A stretch of DNA of 61,985 bases from Rhodoferax sp. Its GTDB lineage: Bacteria > Pseudomonadota > Gammaproteobacteria > Burkholderiales > Burkholderiaceae_C. The stretch lies in the NCBI RefSeq assembly GCF_030646845.1, contig NZ_JAUSLE010000020.1, positions 1-61,985 of the forward strand, written 5' to 3'. This document shows, in pieces, positions 51,835 to 61,828 of the stretch. The notes beneath the pieces were generated by a model. That model saw only the letters and a list, made by a program, of their open reading frames with translations, was not told where the DNA came from and made no database searches. Numbering within the stretch: the first letter of the stretch is position 1; every line of letters starts with the position of its first letter. Position numbers and translations under genes: made by a program.

Positions 51835-53049
51835 ATGACCACACTCGGCACTCCTCTCTCCCCCCGGGCAACCAAAGTGATGCTGCTGGGCTCCGGCGAA
51901 CTGGGCAAGGAAGTTCTCATTGCCCTGCAGCGCCTGGGCGTCGAAACCATCGCGGTGGATCGCTACGACAACGCACCGGGACAACAGGTGGCGCACCACT
52001 CACGCACCATCACCATGAGCGACCCGGCGCAGCTCAAGGCCCTGATCGAGGCCGAGCGGCCGCACCTGGTGGTGCCCGAGATTGAGGCGATTGCCACGCC
52101 CATGCTGGAGCAACTGGAAGCCGCCGGTGTGGTGCGCGTGATTCCCACCGCCCGCGCCGCACGCCTGACGATGGACCGCGAAGGCATCCGCCGTCTGGCG
52201 GCCGAGACGCTGGGCCTGCCGACCAGTCCTTACAAATTCTGCGACTCGCTGGCCGAGCTGCAGGCCGCCATCGACGGTGTGGCGGGCCAGGGCATTGGCT
52301 ACCCCTGCGTGATCAAGCCGGTGATGAGTTCCTCCGGCAAAGGTCAAAGCAAGATTGACGGCCCGTCAGATGTGCAAAAGGCCTGGGACTACGCCATGGC
52401 CGGCGGCCGTGTCGGCGCCGGCCGCGTCATCGTCGAAGGCTTCATCGACTTCGACTACGAAATCACCCAATTGACCGTGCGCGCACTGGGCGCCGACGGT
52501 CAGGTCGAAACTCATTTTTGTGAGCCGATCGGCCACATCCAGGTCAGCGGCGACTATGTGGAGAGCTGGCAGCCGCACCCCATGCCCGCGGCCGCTTTGG
52601 AGCGCTCACGTCAGATTGCGAAAACCGTGACCGACAACCTGGGCGGCCAGGGTTTGTATGGCGTGGAACTGTTCGTCAAGGGCGAGCAGGTCTGGTTCAG
52701 CGAAGTGTCACCGCGCCCGCACGACACCGGCCTGGTGACGCTCACCACCCAGGTCCAGAGCGAGTTCGAACTGCACGCCCGCGCCATCCTGGGCCTGCCG
52801 GTCAACACTGCGCTGCGCAGCCCGGGCGCCAGCGCCGTGATCTACGGTGGCGTGGAGGCGCAGGGCATCGTGTTTGACGGTGTGGACGAAGCGCTGCGCG
52901 TGCCCAACACCGACCTGCGCCTGTTCGGCAAGCCCGAGAGTTTCATGAAGCGCCGCATGGGCGTGGCGCTGGCGTTTGCTGCGGATGTGGAGGTGGCGCG
53001 CACCAACGCCAAGCTGGCAGCGTCCAAGGTCAAGCCCCGCGTTGCCTGA
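51835..53049 (+). CDS. purT: Formate-dependent phosphoribosylglycinamide formyltransferase
   Basis: 404-residue ATP-grasp enzyme. The N-terminal start is [20 protein letters not shown], with [14 protein letters not shown] and [17 protein letters not shown]. The ATP-grasp core includes [51 protein letters not shown] and the final [20 protein letters not shown]. It formylates GAR using formate and ATP in purine synthesis. Single-gene unit, divergent from nodI. Confidence 0.97.
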   Translation: MTTLGTPLSPRATKVMLLGSGELGKEVLIALQRLGVETIAVDRYDNAPGQQVAHHSRTITMSDPAQLKALIEAERPHLVVPEIEAIATPMLEQLEAAGVVRVIPTARAARLTMDREGIRRLAAETLGLPTSPYKFCDSLAELQAAIDGVAGQGIGYPCVIKPVMSSSGKGQSKIDGPSDVQKAWDYAMAGGRVGAGRVIVEGFIDFDYEITQLTVRALGADGQVETHFCEPIGHIQVSGDYVESWQPHPMPAAALERSRQIAKTVTDNLGGQGLYGVELFVKGEQVWFSEVSPRPHDTGLVTLTTQVQSEFELHARAILGLPVNTALRSPGASAVIYGGVEAQGIVFDGVDEALRVPNTDLRLFGKPESFMKRRMGVALAFAADVEVARTNAKLAASKVKPRVA

Positions 53050-53422
53050 AGATTTGCTATTGATTATGTAGCTACTTGTGCACAAGGGACAGGGGCTAGC
53101 GGCGTTTTCCCTATAAATCACCATGGTGGTGCCAGTCACTGAGGAAATGGCGTAACGGCCTCCTTGGCAGACGCTTGTCATTGATTGCGTGCTGGCAGCG
53201 GTGACCAATGACTGGGAGCGGGCCTACTGGTTTGCAGTGGTTACCGATGGCCGGTGTCGAATGCCCGCCAGGAGCGGACGGATGCGATGGACGCGCAACG
53301 CGCTCGGCCGGTGCACTTGGGCCACTGCGGTAGGCCGGCTATAGTGGTATCGACAGCCTTATCCTTGGGGTCAAGTCAAACCAGTAATTTCAGCAATTCT
53401 TGAAGAGGTCATCAAAATAACG
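53050..53422. other. Gene-free stretch between purT and the PAS-GGDEF-EAL gene
   Basis: 373 bases without a credible gene. The first part holds dispersed-repeat copy C. The middle (about 53120-53340) is GC-rich and contains the near-repeat words CATTGATTGCGTGCTGG and a GCGGTAGGCCGGCTATAG stretch, but no recognisable gene or terminator. The last part leads into a GTG start at 53423 with an AGAGG-like site some 15 bases before it. No tRNA or known RNA motif was seen. Confidence 0.5.
53055..53117 (+). repeat. Dispersed TGCTAT...TAGCT element, copy C
   Basis: The plus strand begins TGCTATTGATTATGTAGCTA and continues with GGGGCTAGCGGC. It aligns without gaps with copies A (9832-9892) and B (16691-16751). 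It lies directly after the purT stop codon. Confidence 0.7.
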
Positions 53423-55684
53423 GTGTTTCAATCCTTTCGTCGCACACTCTTCGCGGCCCAGGCTGATCTCGAAAACATCCAGAATTGGCGCGAACACGTC
53501 CTATCCACAGTCCTATTGGTCTTGGTGGTGCTGGGCTGTCTCGTCGCTGTACCCAGCGTTCTTGTTGCGTTGAGCGAGAGACTCTGGTCTGTTGCTTTGA
53601 TCGATGTCCTTGCTCTCGCTACGATCGTTACCATCTGGCGCAAACGCTCCCTATCCTTCCTCATCCGGGCCTGGAGTCTTTGTGGCCTCCTGTACCTGCT
53701 GGGCCTCGCGCTTCTGTTGACGCTAGGCGTGCCCAGTCTGATCTATCTGATGGCATTTCCCGTGATGGCAGCGCTGCTGCTCGGGCTGAGGCCGGCTTTG
53801 TTGGCCCTCGCCTTGAATGCCGCGACGCTGCCAGGCGTCGGCTATATGGTCGATGCCAATCTCCACATCATTGGGTTTGAAGGTCGACCTCTGTTGAAGT
53901 GGCTCGTCATCACGATGAACTTCACCTTTGTCAACTCGATCATCACAATGGCCATCGCGATGCTTCTCCACGGCATGGAAAAGTCCCTGGAAAGAAAACG
54001 TGATAGCGAGGAACTCTACCGCACCACTTTCGAGAAAGCGTCGATCGGCGTGTCACGGCTCGATCTGAACGGTCGCTGGCTGCAGGTTAACCACAAGCTG
54101 TGTGAAATCACGGGGTACAGCGAGAATGAAATGCTCGGACTGACCTATGAAGACATCACACACCCTGAAGATGTCAGCTCCGAAGTTGCAGGAACTAGCG
54201 CATTAATCATGGGAGAGATTGAAAACCTGGAAAGAGAGAAACGCTATCTCAGGAAAGGTGGAAAATCCGTCTGGGTCCATTTGCGCACGTCCCTTGTTCG
54301 CGCTGCGTCGGGTGAACCCAAGTATCTTGTCGCGGTAACGACAGACATCACCGAACGCAAGAAGGCGGAGGAAAGGATCAACGAACTGGCCTACTTTGAC
54401 CAGCTGACCGGCCTGCCCAATCGCACACTGCTGCTGGATCGTTTACAGCAAACCATGGCTGCCAGTTCGCGTGACGGCAGTTATGGTGCGCTGCTATTCA
54501 TCGATCTTGACAATTTCAAAACGCTCAACGACACACTCGGTCATGACATGGGGGACCTGCTATTGAAGCAGGTAGCGCAACGTCTGGCCTCATGTGTTCG
54601 GGAGGGCGATAGTGTGGCACGCCTGGGTGGGGATGAATTCGTGCTGATGCTGACGCGTTTGAGCAGGCTCAACAATGAGGCCGCCGCCAGCACCGAAAAG
54701 GTCGCTGACAAGATCCTCGCGACGCTCAATGAAATCTACCAACTCGGCCATGTCGCGCACCACAGCACACCGAGTATCGGTGTGACCTTGTTCAAAGGTC
54801 AGCAGGTTGCGATCGATGAATTGATGAAACAGGCCGACCTCGCGATGTACAAGGCCAAGGCCGCGGGTCGCAATGCGGTTCGTTTCTTTGATCCGGCGAT
54901 GGAGGCCACCGTGATGGTGCGGGCGGCGCTGGAGCACGATCTGCGCCAGGCCATTGAGAAGAAACAGTTCGTGCTGCACTACCAGGCGCAGGTTGTGGGC
55001 GATGGCCGGGTGACGGGTGCCGAAGTCCTGCTGCGCTGGCAGCATCCGCAACGCGGCATGGTGTCGCCGGCCGAATTCATTCCTGCGGCCGAGGAAACCG
55101 GGTTGATCTTGCCCCTGGGCCACTGGGTACAGCAAACCGCCTGCACCCAACTGGCCCTATGGGCCACCCGACCCGAGATGGCGCACCTCACGGTGGCGGT
55201 GAATGTCAGCGCCCACCAGTTCCGACAAGCCGACTTCGTGGCGCAGGTGCTGGACGTACTCAAGAGCACTGGCGCCGATCCCCGGCGACTCAAGCTGGAG
55301 CTAACCGAGAGCCTGCTGGTAGCGAATGTAGAAGACGTTATCGAGAAGATGTTTGCGCTCAAGGCCAAGGGTGTGGGCTTTTCGCTGGACGACTTCGGCA
55401 CCGGATTCTCCTCGCTGTCTTATCTGAAGCGCCTGCCGCTGGACCAGCTCAAGATTGACCAGTCTTTTGTGCGCGACGTGCTCAGTGATCCCAACGACGC
55501 CGCCATTGCCAAAACTGTCATTGCGCTAGGCCAGAGCCTTGGTTTGGGCGTCATTGCCGAAGGCGTGGAAACGGCAGCGCAACGAGACTTCCTGTCCGAT
55601 GCAGGCTGCCATGCCTATCAAGGCTATTTCTTCAGCCGACCGTTGCCACTTGAGGGTTTTGAACAGCTCGCGCAGCGGGTTTGA
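53423..55684 (+). CDS. Membrane PAS-GGDEF-EAL cyclic-di-GMP protein
   Basis: 753 residues from a GTG start. The N-terminal ~190 residues form about six membrane helices (VLLVLVVLGCLVAVPSVLVA, LLYLLGLALLLTLGVPSLIY, WLVITMNFTFVNSIITMAIA). A PAS domain (~200-320) starts LYRTTFEKASIGVSRLDLNG and ends AVTTDITERKKAE. GGDEF (~330-490) has RLGGDEFVLML with an I-site RxxD (R-E-G-D) five residues before it. EAL (~500-745) has the motif as EVL in GAEVLLRWQHPQ, with ELTES, LDDFGTGFSSL, KIDQSFVRD and AEGVET. Both catalytic domains look intact, so net activity is uncertain. Single gene. Confidence 0.93.
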   Translation: MFQSFRRTLFAAQADLENIQNWREHVLSTVLLVLVVLGCLVAVPSVLVALSERLWSVALIDVLALATIVTIWRKRSLSFLIRAWSLCGLLYLLGLALLLTLGVPSLIYLMAFPVMAALLLGLRPALLALALNAATLPGVGYMVDANLHIIGFEGRPLLKWLVITMNFTFVNSIITMAIAMLLHGMEKSLERKRDSEELYRTTFEKASIGVSRLDLNGRWLQVNHKLCEITGYSENEMLGLTYEDITHPEDVSSEVAGTSALIMGEIENLEREKRYLRKGGKSVWVHLRTSLVRAASGEPKYLVAVTTDITERKKAEERINELAYFDQLTGLPNRTLLLDRLQQTMAASSRDGSYGALLFIDLDNFKTLNDTLGHDMGDLLLKQVAQRLASCVREGDSVARLGGDEFVLMLTRLSRLNNEAAASTEKVADKILATLNEIYQLGHVAHHSTPSIGVTLFKGQQVAIDELMKQADLAMYKAKAAGRNAVRFFDPAMEATVMVRAALEHDLRQAIEKKQFVLHYQAQVVGDGRVTGAEVLLRWQHPQRGMVSPAEFIPAAEETGLILPLGHWVQQTACTQLALWATRPEMAHLTVAVNVSAHQFRQADFVAQVLDVLKSTGADPRRLKLELTESLLVANVEDVIEKMFALKAKGVGFSLDDFGTGFSSLSYLKRLPLDQLKIDQSFVRDVLSDPNDAAIAKTVIALGQSLGLGVIAEGVETAAQRDFLSDAGCHAYQGYFFSRPLPLEGFEQLAQRV

Positions 55685-55728
55685 CTCACGTCAGGAAGTC
55701 GCGACTTCTTTCTAATGTGCTGTCATTT

Positions 55729-57222
55729 TTACTGAAACGCCACTTCCGCAAAGCTGCGCAGCTTGCGGCTGTGCAACTGGTCCACGCCTTCGGCACGCAG
55801 CAACTCAATGGCGCGAATGCCGATGCGCAAGTGCTGGTCCACCCGTTCGCGGTAAAAGTGATTCGCCATGCCAGGCAATTTAATCTCGCCATGCAGCGGC
55901 TTGTCGCTCACGCATAAGAGCGTGCCATAGGGCACGCGAAAGCGAAAGCCGTTGGCGGCGATGGTGGCGCTTTCCATGTCCAGCGCCACCGCGCGGCTCT
56001 GGCTGAAGCGGCGCTGCGGGCCGTTGTCGGGCAAGAGCTCCCAGTTGCGGTTGTCGGTACTGGCGACGGTGCCGGTGCGAAACATGCGTTTGAGCTCGGC
56101 GCCCTTGAGCTGCGTCACCTCCCTTACCGCCCCTTCCAGCGCCACCTGGATTTCGGCCAGCGCCGGAATCGGCACCCACAGCGGCAGCTCTTCGTCCAGC
56201 ACATGGTCTTCGCGCACGTAGCCATGCGCCAGCACGTAGTCGCCCAGCTGCTGCGTGTTGCGCAGGCCGGCGCAGTGGCCCAGCATGATCCAGGCATGCG
56301 GGCGCAGCACGGCAATGTGGTCGGTGATGGTTTTGGCATTGGCCGGGCCGACGCCGATGTTGACCATGGTGATGCCGCTGCGGTCGGCGCGCACCAGGTG
56401 GTAGCCGGGCATTTGCGGCAGGCGTGGCGGCATCTTGCCCAGCTCGTCACCCGCCACCGATGGCATGCCCACGCGGCGCGTCACCACGTTGCCGGGCTCG
56501 ACAAACGCGATGTACTCACTGTCCGGGTTGGCCATCGCCTCGTGCCCCAGGCGCACGAATTCATCAATGTAAAACTGGTAGTTGGTGAACAGCAGGAAGT
56601 TCTGAAAATGCTCAGGCCCGGTACCGGTGTAGTGGCGCAGGCGCTGCAGCGAATAGTCCACCCGCGGCGCAGTGAACAGTGACAGCGGCTGCGGCTCGCC
56701 CGGGCGCGACTCATGGGTGCCGTTGGCGATGCCGTCGTCCATGGCGGCCAGGTCCGGCAAGTCGAATACATCACGCATCAACTGGCGACGCTCGGCACTC
56801 AGATTGCCTTCAATATGATCGTGCTCGGCAAACGAAAAGTGCACCGGAATCGGCTGCGAGCTGGTGCCCACCTCAAGCTCAACCTGGTGGTTTTGCAGCA
56901 GCAGGGTGAATTGTTCCAGGTAGTAGTCGGCGTACAGATCAGGGCGCGTGAGCGTGGTCTCAAAGCGGCCGGGCCCGGCCACAAAGCCGTAGCTCAGGTG
57001 GGCGCTCTCGGCCGAGTTCAAACGCGCCACGGTGTCGGTCTGCACGCGCACAAACGGATAACAGGCGCGCACATGGCCGGGCAAGGTGTCACCGGCCACA
57101 AAGCGTTGCATGGCCTCGCGCAGATGGGCGATGTTGGTGTCATAAATTTCACGGGCCTTGGCCAGCGCGGCGGCCGGGTCGGTGAAACGCGAGGGGGCGA
57201 TGAAGGCAGGAAGGTAAGGCAT
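55729..57222 (-). CDS. amn: AMP nucleosidase
   Basis: 497 residues, close to E. coli Amn (484). An N-terminal helical regulatory domain (~1-190) includes CYPFVRVQTDTVARLNSAES. A C-terminal nucleoside-phosphorylase fold includes HYTGTGPEHFQNFLLFTNYQ, MVNIGVGPANAKTITDHIA, IMLGHCAGLRNTQQLGDYVL and ALDMESATIAANGFRFRVPY. It hydrolyses AMP to adenine and ribose 5-phosphate, controlling adenylate levels. It lies about 40 bp from gor on the same strand, so cotranscription is possible. Confidence 0.95.
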   Translation of the reverse strand: MPYLPAFIAPSRFTDPAAALAKAREIYDTNIAHLREAMQRFVAGDTLPGHVRACYPFVRVQTDTVARLNSAESAHLSYGFVAGPGRFETTLTRPDLYADYYLEQFTLLLQNHQVELEVGTSSQPIPVHFSFAEHDHIEGNLSAERRQLMRDVFDLPDLAAMDDGIANGTHESRPGEPQPLSLFTAPRVDYSLQRLRHYTGTGPEHFQNFLLFTNYQFYIDEFVRLGHEAMANPDSEYIAFVEPGNVVTRRVGMPSVAGDELGKMPPRLPQMPGYHLVRADRSGITMVNIGVGPANAKTITDHIAVLRPHAWIMLGHCAGLRNTQQLGDYVLAHGYVREDHVLDEELPLWVPIPALAEIQVALEGAVREVTQLKGAELKRMFRTGTVASTDNRNWELLPDNGPQRRFSQSRAVALDMESATIAANGFRFRVPYGTLLCVSDKPLHGEIKLPGMANHFYRERVDQHLRIGIRAIELLRAEGVDQLHSRKLRSFAEVAFQ

Positions 57223-57261
57223 GACGCTATTGTTCCATGCCTGCGGGCGACGCCAAAGGGA

Positions 57262-58674
57262 TCACGACTTGGCCGACGTAGCAACCGGCTCGCGCATCGT
57301 CACAAATTCCTCTGCCGCCGTGGGATGAATGCCGATGGTGCTGTCAAAAATCGCTTTAGTCGCCCCGGCTTTCATGGCCACGGCAAAGCCCTGGACGATC
57401 TCGCCGGCATCCGGCCCGACCATGTGCAGGCCCACCACGCGGTCGGTCGCGTCTTCCACCAGCAACTTCATCAAGGTGCGCTCCGTGCTGCCGCTGAGCG
57501 TGTGCTTGAGTGCCCGGAACTCGCTGCGGTAGACGGTCACCCGGCCGAAGCGCTTGCGCGCGTCCGCCTCTGAGTAGCCGACCGTCCCGATGTTGGGGTG
57601 CGTGAACACCGCCGTCGGGATGAACTCGTAGCTCATGTTGCGCGCGGCCTTGCCTGCCACCGGGCCGAACAGATGGTCGACCAGCACCATGGCCTCCCCC
57701 AGCGCCACCGGCGTCAGCTGCACCCGCGCGGTCACGTCGCCCAGCGCGTAGATGGATGGCACATTGGTCTGGTAGGCATCGTTTACCACCACGGCGCCCT
57801 CCGCACCCTGGCAGACGCCGACCGTGTCCAGCCCCAGACCCTGCACGTTGGGGACACGACCCGTGGCATACAGCACAGCATCCACCGTCACCGCGCCGCC
57901 ACCTTCCAGATTCACTTCCAGGCCCTGCGGCGTGCGATGAATGGCCAGCACGCCCGCGTTCAGGCGCAAATCGACACCGGTCTTGCGCATCTCTGCGGCG
58001 ACAAAGTGGCGCACCTCGTCATCAAACCCGCGCAGCACCTGCTCACCCCGGTACAACTGCGTCACCCGGGAGCCCAGCCCATTGAAGATGGACGCAAACT
58101 CGCACGCGATGTAGCCACCGCCCACCACCAGCAGCCGCGCCGGGAAGGGATCGAGGTCGAACATGTCGTTGGATGTGAGCACATGCTCGCGGCCGGTCAT
58201 ATGCGGAACGTGGGGTTTGCCACCGGTCGCGATGAGGATGTGTTTGGCGGTAAAACGCTGTTGGTCGATGCGCCCGTCGGCCGACACATCCACCTCCACC
58301 GTGTGGGCATCCAGCAGCCGCGCATAGCCGTTGAGCACCTGCACACCCGTACCGGAGAGCAACTGCAGGTACACGCCGTTGAGCCGCGTGATCTCCCTGG
58401 CGCGGTTGGCTTTGAGTGTGGCCCAGTTCAGCTTGGGCGCGTCGCCTTCCCAGCCAAACCCGTGCGACTCTTCAAAGCTTTCGGCAAAGTGGGCGGCATA
58501 GCTGTACAGCTTCTTGGGGATGCAGCCCACATTGACGCAGGTGCCGCCCAACCCGCCGGTGCCACCCACCTCGGCCAGACCCACGCGCACTCCACGCTGT
58601 GCGGCCATGCGGGCAGCGCGCACACCACCACTGCCGGCACCGATAACAAACAGGTCAAAATCAAAAGACGGCAT
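57262..58674 (-). CDS. gor: Glutathione-disulfide reductase
   Basis: 470 residues from ATG 58674; the frame is open to 58719. FAD motif LFVIGAGSGGVRAARMA, redox-active disulfide GGTCVNVGCIPKKL (Cys46, Cys51), NADPH motif LLVVGGGYIACEFASIFNG, second flavin motif SIYALGDVTARVQLTPVA and terminal catalytic His-Glu in IGIHPTAAEEFVTM. It reduces GSSG with NADPH. It is divergent from gshA with a 162-bp gap, giving a compact glutathione locus. Confidence 0.96.
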   Translation of the reverse strand: MPSFDFDLFVIGAGSGGVRAARMAAQRGVRVGLAEVGGTGGLGGTCVNVGCIPKKLYSYAAHFAESFEESHGFGWEGDAPKLNWATLKANRAREITRLNGVYLQLLSGTGVQVLNGYARLLDAHTVEVDVSADGRIDQQRFTAKHILIATGGKPHVPHMTGREHVLTSNDMFDLDPFPARLLVVGGGYIACEFASIFNGLGSRVTQLYRGEQVLRGFDDEVRHFVAAEMRKTGVDLRLNAGVLAIHRTPQGLEVNLEGGGAVTVDAVLYATGRVPNVQGLGLDTVGVCQGAEGAVVVNDAYQTNVPSIYALGDVTARVQLTPVALGEAMVLVDHLFGPVAGKAARNMSYEFIPTAVFTHPNIGTVGYSEADARKRFGRVTVYRSEFRALKHTLSGSTERTLMKLLVEDATDRVVGLHMVGPDAGEIVQGFAVAMKAGATKAIFDSTIGIHPTAAEEFVTMREPVATSAKS

Positions 58675-58836
58675 GAAAACCTCGCAAAAAACAGGACTTG
58701 GCACGGGCGACCAAAGCACATGGTTGGTCGCGAACCTGAAGAGGTTAACTGCGAAACCAGTTCTGTGCCGGCGTGCCGGCGAGGACCCCCAAAAGCTGCC
58801 ATACTGCCTGCGGTTTTATTCAGGAAGCAAGAGTCC

Positions 58837-60399
58837 ATGTTGAAGTTCACCTGCTGTGATGCGGTCCAGCAATTTTCCAGGAGCGGGCAAGCGCAGATCT
58901 TGCGCGGCATTACCCGTGGCTACGAGCGCGAATGCCTGCGCGTCGATAGCGCCGGCAAGCTGGCCGCCACCCCCCACCCGGTGGAGCTGGGCTCCAAGCT
59001 GACCCACCCCTGGATCACGACCGACTACTCCGAAGCGCTGCTGGAATTCATCACCCCACCCTCGCAGGATCCGGAATTTCCCCTGGCATTTCTGCGTGAC
59101 ATCCATCGTTTCAGCGCCCAGCATCTGCATGGCGAGTACATGTGGGCGGGCTCCATGCCCTGTGTGGTGGGTCAAGACAAAGACATCCCCATCGCCGACT
59201 ATGGCAGTTCCAACGCGGCCCGTTTCAAGTACGTGTACCGCGAGGGCCTGGGGCTGCGCTACGGGCGCCAGATGCAGACGATTGCCGGCGCGCATTACAA
59301 CTGGTCTTTGCCGGAGGATTTCTGGGCGGCACTGAAAGATTGTTGCTCGGCATCGCAGCCCGACCATGAATTTGTCAGCGAACGCTATTTCGGCTTGATC
59401 CGCAATTTTCAGCGCTATGGCTGGTTGATTCCCTACCTGTTTGGCGCCTCTCCGGCCATCTGCCAGTCGTTCCTGCAGGGCCGCAAATCAGACTTGCTGG
59501 AACTGGTTCCCGGCACCTTGTACGGCCCTTATGCCACCAGCCTGCGCATGAGCGATCTGGGGTACCAGAACCGGGCGCAGGCCAATCTGCGGGTCGGCGT
59601 CAACTCACTGACCGAGTACACGCAGGCCCTGGAAGCGGCGATCCGCACGCCCGACCCGTTCTATGCAGAACTCGGCGTGCGCGACGGCCCGCACTGGAAG
59701 CAGCTCAACGCCAACCTGCTGCAGATTGAAAACGAGTTCTATGCCGGCATGCGCCCCAAGCGCATTGGCAAACTGGGCGAGCGCCCGGCCAAGGCGCTAC
59801 AGCGCTACGGTGTCGAGTATGTGGAGATGCGCTTGTTCGACCTCAACCCGTTCATCGACATCGGCATTGCCCCCGAGCAAAGCACATTTGCCGATGTGCT
59901 GCTGTTGATGTGCTTGTTCCGCGACAGCCCGCCCATTACCAGCCGCGAGCAAAGCGAGAACGATGAGAACCGGCGCCGCGTCGTGAATCGTGGCCGCCAG
60001 CCCGGCCTGCAACTGCTGGCGCACAACCGCGAGCAGCCGTTTCGCCCGCTGGCGCACGAGTTGTTCGACGACATGCAGCCGTTTGCCGAAATGCTGGACG
60101 CGGCCTACGGTGGCAAGCGCTACAGCAGCACGCTGCAAGGTTTGCGCGGCCGCATTGACCAGCCTGACAGCACGCCCTCGGCCCAGGTGCTGGCGGGAGC
60201 CCGCGAACAGGGCGGCTTTTTCAGCTACGCCCTGCAACTGTCGCAACAACACCTGAACGAATTGCTGGCGCAACCGCTGGACGAAGTCAGCAACGCCAAA
60301 TTCGTGACCAGCGTGCAAACTTCGCTGCTGGAACAGCAACAGTTGGAGGCCAAGGATCAGGGCACATTTGAAAATTTTGTGACAAGTTATTACGACTGA
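58837..60399 (+). CDS. gshA: Glutamate-cysteine ligase (gamma-proteobacterial type)
   Basis: 520 residues, the size of E. coli GshA (518). The start MLKFTCCDAVQQFSRSG is preceded by CAGGAAG; the open frame extends far upstream only as antisense of gor. Family segments: GITRGYERECLRVDSAGKLA, TDYSEALLEFITPPSQDPE, ERYFGLIRNFQRYGWLIPYL, GTLYGPYATSLRMSDLGYQN and YVEMRLFDLNPFIDIGI. It makes gamma-glutamylcysteine from glutamate and cysteine with ATP, the first step of glutathione synthesis. The second enzyme gene (gshB) is not in the window. Confidence 0.96.
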   Translation: MLKFTCCDAVQQFSRSGQAQILRGITRGYERECLRVDSAGKLAATPHPVELGSKLTHPWITTDYSEALLEFITPPSQDPEFPLAFLRDIHRFSAQHLHGEYMWAGSMPCVVGQDKDIPIADYGSSNAARFKYVYREGLGLRYGRQMQTIAGAHYNWSLPEDFWAALKDCCSASQPDHEFVSERYFGLIRNFQRYGWLIPYLFGASPAICQSFLQGRKSDLLELVPGTLYGPYATSLRMSDLGYQNRAQANLRVGVNSLTEYTQALEAAIRTPDPFYAELGVRDGPHWKQLNANLLQIENEFYAGMRPKRIGKLGERPAKALQRYGVEYVEMRLFDLNPFIDIGIAPEQSTFADVLLLMCLFRDSPPITSREQSENDENRRRVVNRGRQPGLQLLAHNREQPFRPLAHELFDDMQPFAEMLDAAYGGKRYSSTLQGLRGRIDQPDSTPSAQVLAGAREQGGFFSYALQLSQQHLNELLAQPLDEVSNAKFVTSVQTSLLEQQQLEAKDQGTFENFVTSYYD

Positions 60400-60515
60400 C
60401 CCCCCAATTCCCGAGTGTCAAGCAGAGAATTAGCGGGCGTAAAGTTTTGATGAAGGTCAATAATCGGACGTACCCTTGCCGTAAAATTGGCCTTCCCCTC
60501 TACCCCTGACCAGAA

Positions 60516-61148
60516 TTGAAAACTGCGCCAACTCTTTCATTTTCCAAGCTTGCATGCAGTCGGGGGGGTCGCCAACTTTTTCAGGGCATCGATTGTGTTC
60601 TGGAAGCCGGGCGCTGGCTCTATGTGACCGGTGCCAACGGCGTCGGCAAGACCAGCCTGCTGCGCATGGTTTGTGGTCTGGCACAGATAGAGTCCGGCCA
60701 AATCCTCTGGAACGGCACGTCGATCCACGCGCAGCGCGAGGTCTACCGCGAAGACCTGTGCTACCTGGGTCATCTGAACGCCTTGCAGGAATCCATGACG
60801 GTCGATGAGAACCTGATTTTTACCGCCGCTTTGGCCGGCAACGCCACCGAAGCGGCGCAAAGGCAGCAGGTGTTGGCGCACTTTGGCGTGCGTGGCCGCG
60901 GCGGCCAATTGGTCAGGCACTTGTCGCAAGGGCAAAAACGTCGCGTCGCGTTGTCCCGACTGGCCTTGAGCCAGGCCAGGCTGTGGGTGCTGGACGAGCC
61001 GTTTGTGGCGATGGACGAAGCCGGCGTGCGCATGCTGGCCGATTTGATCGCGGCGCATCTGGGCAAGGGCGGGCTGGCGGTTCTGACCAGTCATCAATTG
61101 GTGGACATCGGAGCGGTGCCGGCGCAACTGCTGGAGCTGCGCGCATGA
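60516..61148 (+). CDS. ccmA: Heme exporter ATPase CcmA
   Basis: 210 residues from a TTG start at 60516, the only plausible start in this frame before the conserved LSFSKLACSRGGRQLFQGI. Walker A GANGVGKTSLLRM, signature HLSQGQKRRVALSRLAL, Walker B LWVLDEPFVAMDEAG and switch His in LTSHQLVDI. It is the ATPase of the CcmABCD complex for c-type cytochrome maturation (System I). It overlaps ccmB by four bases (ATGA). Confidence 0.94.
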   Translation: MKTAPTLSFSKLACSRGGRQLFQGIDCVLEAGRWLYVTGANGVGKTSLLRMVCGLAQIESGQILWNGTSIHAQREVYREDLCYLGHLNALQESMTVDENLIFTAALAGNATEAAQRQQVLAHFGVRGRGGQLVRHLSQGQKRRVALSRLALSQARLWVLDEPFVAMDEAGVRMLADLIAAHLGKGGLAVLTSHQLVDIGAVPAQLLELRA

Positions 61149-61828
61149 AGAAGCTGGGAATGACGAGCGTCATGCTGGCGGTGCTGCGCCGCGAGGTGGC
61201 GGTGGCGATGCGGCAAAAGGGCGAAGTGCTCACGCCCCTGGTGTTTTTTGTCGTCATCGCCAGCTTGTTCCCGCTGGGCGTCGGGCCGGAATCGGCGCTC
61301 TTGCTGCGCATGGCGCCGGGCGTGCTGTGGGTCAGCGCCCTGCTGGCGGCCATGCTGTCTTTGCAACGTCTGTTTGCCACCGATTACGCCGATGGCTCGC
61401 TGGAGCAGATGGCGCTCTCCAGCACGCCGCTGGGCCTGCTGGTGGTAGCCAAGGCGCTGTCGCACTTTTTGTTGTCGGGCCTGCCGCTGGTGCTGATGGC
61501 GCCGGTGCTGGGCTTGCAGTTCGGGCTGGAGCCACGCTCACTGGGCATTTTGATGCTGACCCTGTTGCTGGGCACGCCGACCCTGAGCCTGATCGGCAGC
61601 ATTGGCGCCGCCCTGACCTTGGGCGTACGTGGTGCAGGGGTATTGCTGTCCTTGTTAATCCTGCCACTGTATATTCCGGTGTTGATATTTGGCGCCGGCG
61701 CCGTGGAAGCCGATGCCGCCGGCCTGGGTTTTGGCGGCCACCTGTCATTGCTGGCTGCCATGCTGGTGCTGTCGGCCTTTTTTACGCCTTTGGCCACCAA
61801 GACTGCCTTGAGGATTTCCCTGGAATGA
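61145..61828 (+). CDS. ccmB: Heme exporter permease CcmB
   Basis: 227 residues from ATG 61145. Six membrane helices, with the CcmB start VLRREVAVAMRQKGEVLTPL, FVVIASLFPLGVGPESALL, LQRLFATDYADGSLEQM, and the end LSLLAAMLVLSAFFTPLATKTALR. It forms the membrane part of the CcmAB ABC unit. It overlaps ccmA and ccmC by ATGA on each side. Confidence 0.95.
   Translation: MKKLGMTSVMLAVLRREVAVAMRQKGEVLTPLVFFVVIASLFPLGVGPESALLLRMAPGVLWVSALLAAMLSLQRLFATDYADGSLEQMALSSTPLGLLVVAKALSHFLLSGLPLVLMAPVLGLQFGLEPRSLGILMLTLLLGTPTLSLIGSIGAALTLGVRGAGVLLSLLILPLYIPVLIFGAGAVEADAAGLGFGGHLSLLAAMLVLSAFFTPLATKTALRISLE

Noticed and set aside
53118..53422. Small coding gene in the purT-GGDEF gap
   Set aside because: No frame has a start with a ribosome site, a plausible length and recognisable protein features.
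57598..58836. Very long plus-strand open frame joined to gshA
   Set aside because: It is antisense to gor, whose protein is clearly real, and the GshA family start with a ribosome site is at 58837. The upstream part has no family features and is Arg/His/Gln-rich as expected for antisense frames.
60400..60515. Promoter or terminator between gshA and ccmA
   Set aside because: Short AT-rich words are present, but no pair with acceptable spacing and no clear hairpin followed by T residues.
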